From contig JANQFZ010000010.1 of assembly GCA_028277605.1 (NCBI GenBank), positions 1 through 39,963 of the forward strand: a stretch of DNA of 39,963 nucleotides. Reading direction: 5' to 3'. Each line of letters begins with the position of its first letter. The first letter of the stretch is position 1. Positions 18,261 through 26,386 of this stretch are shown piece after piece. The position numbers were made by a program, and so were the translations under genes. The notes beneath the pieces are model-generated. The model worked only from the letters and a program-made list of their open reading frames with translations. It searched no databases and was not told the origin of the DNA. Source of the stretch: Vallitaleaceae bacterium. GTDB lineage: Bacteria; Bacillota; Clostridia; Lachnospirales; Vallitaleaceae.

Positions 18261-18646
18261 TGACAAACAACTCTGAGATTATGAAACGTATTATGCCGCT
18301 CATGTATCCATTAATTATTCTATTTGGTATCTATTTGTTGATGAATGGGCATATGACACCTGGGGGTGGATTTCAAGGAGGAGCCGTTTTAACCTCTTAT
18401 TTTATTATTCAATATTTAATTCAGCCTGATAAAGAAATGTATCTTAGCAGGATAATTATTTTAGAAAAAGTGCTTTTTTTACTCATCATACTCCTACCTT
18501 GTGTATATCTATTTTATGGTTTAGTAAATAATTATGATATTCTTAAGGTCTATTATATGATTCTTATGAATGGTCTTATAGGCATAAAAGTGTTCTGTGG
18601 CATGACAATTATTTTTTTTAGATTTGTCTTATTTGAAAGCAGGTGA
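18260..18646 (+). CDS. Na+/H+ antiporter subunit B (MnhB/MrpB; MbhF-like)
   Basis: A 128-residue membrane protein with four helices. The family motif HMTPGGGFQGG is intact near residues 31-41, preceded by LIILFGIYLLMNG. It overlaps the previous gene's stop by one base (TAATG). The MrpB length is typical. Confidence 0.92.
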   Translation: MTNNSEIMKRIMPLMYPLIILFGIYLLMNGHMTPGGGFQGGAVLTSYFIIQYLIQPDKEMYLSRIIILEKVLFLLIILLPCVYLFYGLVNNYDILKVYYMILMNGLIGIKVFCGMTIIFFRFVLFESR

Positions 18647-18650
18647 AAGG

Positions 18651-18995
18651 GTGGAACAATGGATTAATGGAGAGACAGTTTCAATTGCTCTATTCTTAAT
18701 AGGATTCTATGGGCTATTAGCAAGAAGAAATATTATAAAATCAATTATTGCTCTTGGTATTATACAGTCTGCAATTATTCTGTTTTTTTTAGATATTCAC
18801 CATTCGGCGGAGCAGAATCCACCGATAGGGATCGTTACTCATGCAGCTGATCCTTTACCGCAAGGGTTAATGATTACAGCGGTTATTATAGGTATTTCTG
18901 TTACCGCTGTGAGTCTGACTATGTTTATAACTCTATATCATCGTTATGGTACTACCAATTGGCTGCGATTAAAAAAGAGAAGAGAGGACCAGTAA
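18651..18995 (+). CDS. Na+/H+ antiporter subunit C (NuoK-like; MbhG-like)
   Basis: A 114-residue NuoK/MrpC-type protein with three membrane helices. It carries GLLARRNIIKSIIALGI, DPLPQGLMITAVIIGIS and a final Thr/Leu-rich helix, all standard for MnhC. The GTG at 18651 is chosen: AGGTG lies five bases before it and the length matches the family; an in-frame TTG at 18624 inside the preceding gene has no ribosome site. It lies four bases after the stop of subunit B. Confidence 0.9.
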   Translation: MEQWINGETVSIALFLIGFYGLLARRNIIKSIIALGIIQSAIILFFLDIHHSAEQNPPIGIVTHAADPLPQGLMITAVIIGISVTAVSLTMFITLYHRYGTTNWLRLKKRREDQ

Positions 18996-20591
18996 ATGCA
19001 ATTGATACTTTTTGTACTTCTTCCCATGATTTTTGCAATCATTGTTTACTTAATAAAATTTAAGTATTCAATAGCTGCCGCTGCTTTTTTTCAAGTGGGG
19101 CTATTAGTATATAGTATCATAACCTTCTTAAGTGTTAAAACCAATGGAGCTATTACAGAGGCTTTAGGTGAGTATCCACAAGATATTGGTATCATGCTTG
19201 AAGCTGATCAACTAAGTGTTGTTTTAGTTATGATTACGTGCTTCTTATTTATGGGTATGTTTATATATAATGCACATAAGCATTATATGGATCCGCTTTT
19301 TATGTTCCTTTTTCTTGTCCTTCAAGGGCTTATTAACGGTATTTTCTTATCAAGAGATTTGTTCAATATCTATATTTTAATTGAAGTATCCACTATAATT
19401 GTTAGTATTCTTATTATGTATAAGAAAGACAGCCGCTCCATCTATGATGGTATGCTCTATCTGATGATAAATCTCGTAGGGATGACTTTTTTTCTATTAG
19501 GTGTTGGCTATATCTATAAGCTGTTTGGAACATTAGATATGCATACTTTAGAAGAAAGTATTAAGCTCATAGAAAACCCTAAAGCTTTAATTCTCCCCTA
19601 TTGTTTGTTGATAACAGCGGTTGGACTTAAATCTGCGATTATGCCGCTCTTTAGCTGGTTGCCTAAAGCTCATGGGACACCTTCCTCACCGTATATCGTT
19701 TCCGCTATTCTGTCAGGCTTATATGTCAAAGGGGGAGTATATTTGCTAATTCGTTTACAGACTATCATGAATTCGGTCATAGATACACATACCTTTTTCT
19801 TGATAGCAGGATTTTTAACAGCTGTCATAGGTTTTTTATTTGCTTTGAGCCAAACAGATATTAAACTAATTCTAGCCTATCATACAATAAGTCAGATTGG
19901 GTTAATTATATTTGGATTTAGTTTAAATAATACATACAGCTACTATGGTAGTATTTATCATATCATGAATCATGCTATATTCAAGTCTACATTATTCTTA
20001 ACAGCAGGCATTATTATTGATACCTATCAAACGAGAGATATTAGAAAAATAAGAGGAGTATTTAAGAGAATGCCATTTGTGAGTATTATCACAATTATGG
20101 CTATCTTAGGTATTACAGGTGCTCCCTTATTCAACGGAAGTATATCAAAGTATCTTATTCAAAAAGGGAGTAGTGAGAGTATGCTAGAGTATGGTCTTCT
20201 GCTTATTAATTTTGGAACTATAGTGTCTTTTGTTAAGTATTCATCTATATTTAAAGGAAGACAGCAGGATAAAAAAGTTAGTCCGCCTATGAATCAGAAA
20301 ATTGTCATAGCTTTACTAGGCATATTATGCTTTTTGGGTGGCATATTTGGTACTCATTTCATCAAAGTCTTATTCAATTATTCTATTGATATATCACCAG
20401 ATGCCTATTTTGTTAAAGCAGTTATTTATTTCATTAGTCTTATACTAGGTATTGGTTTTTATCAATATTTTTATCAGCGTATTCGTTTGTTCTCTAAAAT
20501 AAGAGAACTAGAACTAACCTTTAACCAGATTTGTTTTTCTATGGTTCTATTCTTTGCAGTTTCTATGGTAACCCTCATGCTTACTGTTTAA
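18996..20591 (+). CDS. Na+/H+ antiporter subunit D (NuoL/M/N-like; MbhH-like)
   Basis: A 531-residue proton-conducting membrane subunit with about 14 helices, homologous to NuoM/NuoN. The key ion-path residues are present: E130 in YILIEVSTI (helix 5) and K212 in VGLKSAIMPLFSWLPKAHG (helix 7), with the SGLYVKGGVY lysine after it. It is the only NuoL-type subunit in the cluster; the large N-terminal antiporter domain of classical MrpA is absent. The ATG follows the previous stop directly, with AGAGAGG as the ribosome site. Confidence 0.93.
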   Translation: MQLILFVLLPMIFAIIVYLIKFKYSIAAAAFFQVGLLVYSIITFLSVKTNGAITEALGEYPQDIGIMLEADQLSVVLVMITCFLFMGMFIYNAHKHYMDPLFMFLFLVLQGLINGIFLSRDLFNIYILIEVSTIIVSILIMYKKDSRSIYDGMLYLMINLVGMTFFLLGVGYIYKLFGTLDMHTLEESIKLIENPKALILPYCLLITAVGLKSAIMPLFSWLPKAHGTPSSPYIVSAILSGLYVKGGVYLLIRLQTIMNSVIDTHTFFLIAGFLTAVIGFLFALSQTDIKLILAYHTISQIGLIIFGFSLNNTYSYYGSIYHIMNHAIFKSTLFLTAGIIIDTYQTRDIRKIRGVFKRMPFVSIITIMAILGITGAPLFNGSISKYLIQKGSSESMLEYGLLLINFGTIVSFVKYSSIFKGRQQDKKVSPPMNQKIVIALLGILCFLGGIFGTHFIKVLFNYSIDISPDAYFVKAVIYFISLILGIGFYQYFYQRIRLFSKIRELELTFNQICFSMVLFFAVSMVTLMLTV

Positions 20592-20702
20592 GCTTTGTTG
20601 CATAGAGTTTAACACCCAATTTCTATTGTTTATAAGCATACATTATGATATACTGCTATAAGAAATCTAGCTTAAAATAGTTGTAAGTTTGGAGTAGATC
20701 GT

Positions 20703-21659
20703 ATGAAACACTTAGTCATGTTATTGCTTATTCTATCTTTTATTCCTGGTATTGGTGCAATATCACTTGGTACTTTCTTATATGTAAAAGATAAAAAACC
20801 AATTCTTAAGTATTTGATTTATGCAGATTCTTTTTTGTTAGCATTTGTTTTATTTGATATTATTAATTACTACTTTGTTATTAATTTAAGCGTTTACCCA
20901 GAGCTTTTAATAACGGGTGTTATTATTGTTTTGTTAGCTATTAGTCTAGGTTTTATCTACTATTTGACACAATTTACATATAAACTTTGTCTTAGAACTT
21001 TTAAAAGGAGTCGAATCAAGCATTATTTTATTTTTTTTGCTGCTGTGATGTTCATCAATGTTATATTGCTCTATACCTTGTATATAAACGGTATAATAGA
21101 GGGCTTTGTTGCCGTACGTCTTGGTTTTTTTATGTCTAATGTTTTTATAGCTATAGGAGGTTCCTATAATGCAATTGTATTATTTAGACATAGAGAAAAA
21201 ATGAACGCATTATTGAGAACATCTATTAATAAGGTAGTTATTATAGCATCTATCACTATACCGCTATCTATTATCGTCAATGTTATAGATTTCTTTGTTG
21301 ACTTCGGTTATGCAATTCCTCTATCGCCTATTTCTTTTTTTCTTCTCAACCTCGTGGTAATTCAAGTATTTAGCAATAGTTTTGCTAGTGAAAAAAGCAA
21401 GAAATATAATGCGATGGATTTAAGTGACAATATAAACCAAAAACAATGGATAAAGAACTGCTTAAGTCAGTATTCTATTACAGAGAGAGAATTAGAAATT
21501 ATTGAACTTATAGATGAAGGACTTAGCAATCAAAAAATTGGTGAAAAGTTGTTTATTTCACCCAATACAGTTAAAAATCATATCTATCGTATCTATAAGA
21601 AATTGAGTATAAAAAGCAGATATGAGCTTATGAGCCTGCTGACTCAGAATCGGTCTTAA
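20703..21659 (+). CDS. Membrane-bound LuxR-type transcription regulator
   Basis: A 318-residue protein with about seven hydrophobic helices (residues 1-235) and a C-terminal LuxR/GerE helix-turn-helix (about 255-312): SITERELEIIELIDEGLSNQ, then IGEKLFISPNTVKNHIYRIYKKL. Regulators with this layout sense a signal in the membrane and act on nearby genes. GGAG lies eight to ten bases before the ATG. It is transcribed alone, after the antiporter operon, and directly upstream of an acyltransferase-3 gene whose promoter region holds two inverted repeats. The signal is unknown. Confidence 0.88.
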   Translation: MKHLVMLLLILSFIPGIGAISLGTFLYVKDKKPILKYLIYADSFLLAFVLFDIINYYFVINLSVYPELLITGVIIVLLAISLGFIYYLTQFTYKLCLRTFKRSRIKHYFIFFAAVMFINVILLYTLYINGIIEGFVAVRLGFFMSNVFIAIGGSYNAIVLFRHREKMNALLRTSINKVVIIASITIPLSIIVNVIDFFVDFGYAIPLSPISFFLLNLVVIQVFSNSFASEKSKKYNAMDLSDNINQKQWIKNCLSQYSITERELEIIELIDEGLSNQKIGEKLFISPNTVKNHIYRIYKKLSIKSRYELMSLLTQNRS

Positions 21660-21687
21660 ATAGCTTTCTATCACAGTCTTAGTACTC

Positions 21688-21726
21688 GTTTACTATTAGG
21701 TAAACCATCCTATTTAGTGTAAATAG
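21688..21726 (+). promoter_or_regulatory. Two inverted repeats, possible regulator binding sites
   Basis: GTTTAC (21688-21693) is mirrored by GTAAAC (21700-21705), and CTATTTA (21710-21716) by TAAATAG (21720-21726). They lie 15-50 bases upstream of a probable promoter for the acyltransferase gene and just after the LuxR-type gene, where an activator would bind. Confidence 0.4.
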
Positions 21727-21739
21727 TAGCCCATTACCA

Positions 21740-21769
21740 TTGTCTTGACCGTCTCCTCCTAATTATAAT
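21740..21769 (+). promoter_or_regulatory. Possible promoter of the acyltransferase gene
   Basis: A perfect TATAAT (21764-21769) has TTGTCT 18 bases upstream (21740-21745). A better-looking TTGACC (21745-21750) is only 13 bases away, too short for unaided sigma-A. Poor -35 spacing fits activation by the LuxR-type protein. Confidence 0.4.
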
Positions 21770-21813
21770 CTGCGTATGCAACATATACAAAGAAGGATTA
21801 AAAAGGAGGAAAA

Positions 21814-22353
21814 ATGATGAGAAATATGATGAAAACAGAAAGATTTCTTTATGTAGATAATCTAAGACTGACAATGACAGTATTGGTTGTCATGATACAT
21901 CTTGCTGTTACTTATAGTGGTATTGGAGGGTGGTACTATTACGACGTAAAAGAACTCAATACACTATCAACCTTATTCTTTCTTTACTTTGAAAGTTTTA
22001 CTCAAAGCTATTTTATGGGCTTTTTATTCCTGATAGCTGGATATTTTGCAGCACATGCCTATAATAGAAAAGGGTTTTCTCGTTTTGTTAAGGGGAGGTT
22101 ATTTCGGTTAGGTATACCAACTTTATTTTATATGCTTATTATTAGTCCCTTAACTATGGGTATTACTATGAACCATCCCAATTTAGAGGATTATCTAAAT
22201 TATCTACGTACATTTCAATTTATCGAAGGTTCAGGACCGCTTTGGTTTGCTTTGGCACTCTTAATATTTTGTATTATTTATGCAGTAGTAAGAGTAATTA
22301 AAGAAGGGTCAAACAAAGATAAACCTAAAGGGGTAATAAAACAAATAGCATGA
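21814..22353 (+). pseudogene. Acyltransferase-3 family protein, N-terminal part (split gene)
   Basis: A 179-residue membrane protein matching the first half of acyltransferase family 3 (the OafA/MdoC type that acetylates surface sugars or lipids). ERFLYVDNLR and MIHLAVTYS with the family histidine (H29) are at the start; FLIAGYFAAHAY and RLFRLGIPTLFYML follow. Family members of this subgroup are normally about 380-400 residues in one frame; the remainder lies in the next frame. AAAAGGAGG precedes the start, with ATG at 21814 or 21817. The stop (TGA) overlaps the start of the second part by four bases. Confidence 0.7.
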
Positions 22354-22994
22354 ATACGACAGATAAGATAATAAAAATGAATAATCCGAGGACAAAACAT
22401 TTGATTGGTTTAATACTTTTAATAGCTATAGGTGCTTTTTTAATACGGCTAGTTCAACCTATTGATACGAGCATTCTAAACATGCAACTTTGTTTTTTCT
22501 CAGGGTATATTGTATTATTCACTATAGGAATAAAATCTTATCACTATCATTGGTTTGAGAAAATTCATTATATAACTGGAATAAAATGGCTTAAGGCTGC
22601 TATTGTACTAGGATTTTTAGTTTTTATAGCAATTATGTTTTTTGGTGGAGCCTTAAATGGCGAACTTAGTGTTTTTAAGGGAGGATTCTATTGGCAAAGC
22701 TTCGCTTATTCTGTATGGGAATCATTTATTGGAGTGAGTATGTCGGTAGGGCTCATTGTACTATTTAGAGAGAAATTCAATCATCAGAACCAATTAGTAA
22801 AAACGTTATCAGCAAGTGCTTTTGCAGTTTATGTATTTCATGCTCCGATCATTGTGTTGATTACCTCTAAACTGAGTTTTATAGCCATAGATCCTTTATT
22901 AAAGTTTGCATTAATGACTATCATTTGTCTTCCTATATGCTTTATTATTGCCTTTATTATAAAGAAAAGCCCTATACTTAGTAGAGTTATTTAG
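22350..22994 (+). pseudogene. Acyltransferase-3 family protein, C-terminal part (split gene)
   Basis: A 214-residue membrane protein with about six helices that continues the acyltransferase-3 sequence: LIRLVQPIDTS, LCFFSGYIVLFTIGI and the family C-terminal FAVYVFHAPIIVLI. It begins at ATGA overlapping the first part's stop; there is no ribosome site at the right distance (AAAGGGG is about 15 bases away). Its frame is open back only to 22329, so a single-base change in the linker between 22329 and 22351 would explain the split. Reinitiation at ATGA could still let both parts be made as a two-chain enzyme. Confidence 0.65.
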
Positions 22995-23219
22995 GACACA
23001 TAATAAAGTTATAAACTTAGAATGGGATCTAAAACATAACCCTCGTAATAGTTAACAACATTTATTCTATAAATTGCATTTCATCCCATTAAATGTGCAT
23101 TTCGTCAAAAATCATGGAAAGAATATATAAAAACAGATACTATATAACTAGAATAGTTAAATCAATATCAAATAGATTTTATCATCTATTCTAAATTTAT
23201 TACACTAGGAGGTGGTACT

Positions 23220-25535
23220 ATATCTCAGCTATCTGTACGCATCCATGATTTAGACCATAATGGGAAAGCGATCATTCATGTGGCTAAGCGTATAGAAACC
23301 ATAAAGAATGAATTTAACAGAATAGAAAATATACTTGACTGGGATATAAAATCAAAAAATAACATAGCTCATACCTTAAGAACCCTATCAAATGAGCTAG
23401 ACCAGTTAACTACCCGCACATGGAATTTAGGTCAATTCATTCATGAGAGTAAAAATGCTTACGCTGAAGCTGAGAGACACTTAAATAGCAGATTGTCTAC
23501 TTTGGATAATTTATGGAGTTCCTCTGTTAAGTCACCAGTAACAGAGCCTTATGCTAATGATTTTAGAGACACTAATGGTAGAGACACCATAGATAGAATA
23601 TATAGAGCCACAGTATCATCTAGAATAGATCATATCTTAAGCTTATTCATAAGAATAGGTCAAAAGATAACGAATCACTTTTTGCCTACGATTTTTATTG
23701 AAAACGCTTTGAAGACAGCAGACACCTTTCTTACTGAAAAACCTTGCATAACAACAGGCTTTATAGCACCCTTTAAAACCATGACCCTCCCTACTTCTTA
23801 TATTGGGTATAATCCTAATAACCTTATACCTATAAGTAGTAATACTTTGCAGCTATCTGTACAAGGTTCCTTTTTAAGTACTAGTGGTTGGTCGAACATA
23901 TGGCAGCATGTTGAAGATTTTTCAGCACGCATACACACAACCTTTGAGGACATTAAAGTATTAAGTCATCAACATCAAGAAATACTATTGGTGTTACCTA
24001 AAGAAATTGAGGCGCTTAACCGACAGTCATGGGCTAGAGATTTGTACAAGCTACCCAGTGCAAAAGAACGCTATTACTATGCTATGCATCAAATGGATGA
24101 AACCAAAGAAGCCGCTCATGCGATGCTGCTTTCATGGATGTCTACTCATCCTGAAAGCAGAGGGATAGATACCAAATATTATCCTCAGTTACTAGCATGG
24201 CTAATGGTAACAAACAACAAAGAAGAACTAACCTTAGAACAAATAGATAAGCAGTACCTAAAGATTTACAACCACAATGAAGCATCCATTAAGAAAGCAC
24301 AAGAAAAAGAAAAGGAAAACCAGGACAAAGTAAATGCATTTTTAGAAACGGCACTAGAATGGACACATACCATACTGGATATTGTAGGATGGATACCTTT
24401 ATGTGGAGATACCTGCGATTTAATCAATGCAGCCATTTATGTTATGGAGTCAGACTATGTCAATGCAGCCTTATCCTGTATTGCCTTCATACCTGCTGTA
24501 GGTTCAGCTCTAAAAGGAGTACTGGGTAAACTCTTTAAAGCAGGTAATGATGCTGGTGCTATTGGAAAGGTTATTAAGAAGTTAACAGACCTATTTGGAG
24601 ATGCTAAGACCATTGTTAAAAAGTTAAGTAATGTAGCTGATGGTATGGTTAAATGGGTCTCTAACTTAGCTGATACACTTAGAAAGAAACTTAAAAGCTC
24701 ATTTATTTATGATATGCTGGGTCAAGCCAAGCATAAAATAGATTCAATCATAGATGCTGTTGTTTCCAAGGTAAAAGGTATTACGAGTAAAATAAAAGAT
24801 ACCATTGATAGCGTGATAAAAAAAGTGACAGATGCATTAAGCCCTAAAAAGGTAGCAGTCACACCTGAGGGTATTGATATTAACGATGTCGTAGACACAG
24901 GAAAAGTGGATACACCTAATGTATTAAGAACAGAAGTTCAAGATAACTATGATAATGTGATGGATGAATTTGGTGAGAATGCTGGTGATGCTATTAAAAA
25001 GGGAACAAGTAGACTTACTGAACGTGTCAGAGGTTATTTAAATAATATTATAATTGATGGTGGTCTTGATGCTACTAAATTGAATGATATAAAATTAGCA
25101 CTTCAAAAAGGTGTGTTTGATGCTGAAGAAATCAAGCAAATTAGCAAATATATGAGAGATAATGGTGTTACTGAAGCATATGAAGCTGCCATGAAAAAAG
25201 TTGATTTTGGTAAGTATTTAAGAACTATAGCGGGAGAACCACCAATTGATATGGTTAAACCTCATGCACATCATATCTTGTTTAAAACTGGTCTTGGTGA
25301 AGCTCAGCAAAAATTAGTAAAGGAAGGTCAAGAGATTCTACATAAGCATGGAATTGACCCAATTGTAGGTGCAGAAAACTTAGTATGGGCACCTAATGGC
25401 GTTACTGGTCAGCATAGTTTCTCAGCCATTGAACATGTTGTTAATCAACTTAAAGCAGTAGATGCTGCTGGTGGAGATTATGATGATATTGTTGAAATGT
25501 TAGAAGAACTTGGTCATATAGCAAGTAGACGATAG
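23220..25535 (+). CDS. Polymorphic toxin with C-terminal AHH nuclease domain
   Basis: About 771 residues. The N-terminal third is helical and Leu/Asp/Asn-rich, resembling WXG100/LXG-type export domains of type VII-secreted toxins; this is a weak resemblance. A hydrophobic pre-toxin stretch (about 386-435; GWIPLCGDTCDLINAA, SDYVNAALSCIAFIP) is typical of polymorphic toxins. The C-terminus has PHAHHILFK (HAHH at about 682-685), the AHH signature of an HNH/Endo-VII-type nuclease. Start: AGGAGG at 23207-23212 is seven bases before an in-frame ATA at 23220, and the frame from there reads SQLSVRIHDLD. The first standard start is GTG at 23280 (751 residues), which has no ribosome site. The ankyrin gene 14 bases downstream is the probable immunity gene. 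Confidence 0.82.
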   Translation: MSQLSVRIHDLDHNGKAIIHVAKRIETIKNEFNRIENILDWDIKSKNNIAHTLRTLSNELDQLTTRTWNLGQFIHESKNAYAEAERHLNSRLSTLDNLWSSSVKSPVTEPYANDFRDTNGRDTIDRIYRATVSSRIDHILSLFIRIGQKITNHFLPTIFIENALKTADTFLTEKPCITTGFIAPFKTMTLPTSYIGYNPNNLIPISSNTLQLSVQGSFLSTSGWSNIWQHVEDFSARIHTTFEDIKVLSHQHQEILLVLPKEIEALNRQSWARDLYKLPSAKERYYYAMHQMDETKEAAHAMLLSWMSTHPESRGIDTKYYPQLLAWLMVTNNKEELTLEQIDKQYLKIYNHNEASIKKAQEKEKENQDKVNAFLETALEWTHTILDIVGWIPLCGDTCDLINAAIYVMESDYVNAALSCIAFIPAVGSALKGVLGKLFKAGNDAGAIGKVIKKLTDLFGDAKTIVKKLSNVADGMVKWVSNLADTLRKKLKSSFIYDMLGQAKHKIDSIIDAVVSKVKGITSKIKDTIDSVIKKVTDALSPKKVAVTPEGIDINDVVDTGKVDTPNVLRTEVQDNYDNVMDEFGENAGDAIKKGTSRLTERVRGYLNNIIIDGGLDATKLNDIKLALQKGVFDAEEIKQISKYMRDNGVTEAYEAAMKKVDFGKYLRTIAGEPPIDMVKPHAHHILFKTGLGEAQQKLVKEGQEILHKHGIDPIVGAENLVWAPNGVTGQHSFSAIEHVVNQLKAVDAAGGDYDDIVEMLEELGHIASRR

Positions 25536-25549
25536 GAGGATATAATATC

Positions 25550-26050
25550 TTGGACAAGATGATTATTAAAAGAATTAGAAATGCAATTAAACAAGGTGAT
25601 TATGATACCTTAAAAATGCTTATCAATGAAAATCCAGAAGTGTTAAATGAAATGACACCATTTGGAACATGGTTACATGTTGCAGCTAAAAGAGGACATC
25701 TTGAAATTGTGAAATACTTGGTGGAAAAAGGGCTAGATGTGAATATTAAAGGTGGTACTTTTGATGGCTCAGCTCTTAACGTAGCTTCGTTAGGAGGAGA
25801 TACTGAAACTGTTAAGTATCTTATTGCAAATGGTGCAGTCATGGATGTTAGCCTTGCGAAAAGAAATCCTTTATTTAGTGCAATTCAGGGAGGACATATG
25901 GATGTTGTTCAGTATCTTGTCCAGAAAGGTATTGATATAACTGTTAGATACAATACCGAGAATCTAAATAATATTAGTGCTTATGAGTTTGCTGTAGAGT
26001 TTGGACAAACTAAAATAGCAAATTATATTAAAGAAAAGCTCGAAGGGTAA
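25550..26050 (+). CDS. Ankyrin-repeat protein, probable immunity protein
   Basis: A 166-residue protein made of about four ankyrin repeats, e.g. LHVAAKRGHLEIVKYLVEKG and LFSAIQGGHMDVVQYLVQKG. It starts at TTG 25550, nine to ten bases after AGGAGGA; ATG at 25559 is an alternative. It lies 14 bases after the toxin stop. Ankyrin-repeat immunity proteins are established partners of polymorphic toxins, so it most likely binds and neutralises the AHH nuclease in the cytoplasm. It has no signal peptide or membrane segment. Other ankyrin functions cannot be excluded from sequence alone. Confidence 0.8.
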   Translation: MDKMIIKRIRNAIKQGDYDTLKMLINENPEVLNEMTPFGTWLHVAAKRGHLEIVKYLVEKGLDVNIKGGTFDGSALNVASLGGDTETVKYLIANGAVMDVSLAKRNPLFSAIQGGHMDVVQYLVQKGIDITVRYNTENLNNISAYEFAVEFGQTKIANYIKEKLEG

Positions 26051-26152
26051 TCCATAAAACATTAAATAAACACAAAGTAGTGGTATTGACATTATGAGTC
26101 TAATAATATAATTAGCTACAAACAAATACGGAAACTCAAAAAAGATATAGAA

Positions 26153-26182
26153 TTGACTATAAATAAAGCTATATGATATAAT
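26153..26182 (+). promoter_or_regulatory. Strong promoter before a structured leader
   Basis: TTGACT (26153-26158), an 18-base spacer and TATAAT (26177-26182) preceded by TGA, an extended -10. Transcription should begin near 26189. Confidence 0.7.
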
Positions 26183-26188
26183 TAATAA

Positions 26189-26348
26189 GCTAATAGATGA
26201 AGAGTGAACCATGATCAACCGTCTATGTGCGGTTTTAATGTAAGCTTTAGGTCTATTATTATGTAGCTTTTTTATGAGTTTTTGGAACATCACGTTTATT
26301 GGCCTTGAAGTAGTATCTTTGATCAATTTACTGCTTCGAGGTATTTTT
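26189..26348 (+). ncRNA. Putative short RNA or attenuator leader of the DUF2161 gene
   Basis: Between the promoter at 26153-26182 and a terminator ending near 26348 lies about 160 bases without a normal gene. It has a small hairpin (AACCG, 8-base loop, CGGTT near 26216-26235), a ten-codon frame at 26211-26243 encoding MINRLCAVLM with a weak ribosome site, and the terminator 26303-26348. As the next gene starts 39 bases later, a premature-termination leader is as likely as a free small RNA. It matches no riboswitch class I know. Confidence 0.45.
26303..26348 (+). terminator. Intrinsic terminator before the DUF2161 gene
   Basis: A 13-base-pair stem, with two G-U pairs (26303-26315 with 26329-26341), a 13-base loop, then TATTTTT. 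It ends 39 bases before the coding sequence, a position suited to attenuation. Confidence 0.75.
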
Positions 26349-26386
26349 ATATATAATTGGTACCTTTTATATATGGGGGTAGTGGC

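Noticed and set aside
21745..21769. TTGACC and TATAAT as a normal promoter
   Set aside because: The spacer is only 13 bases, too short for sigma-A without an activator.
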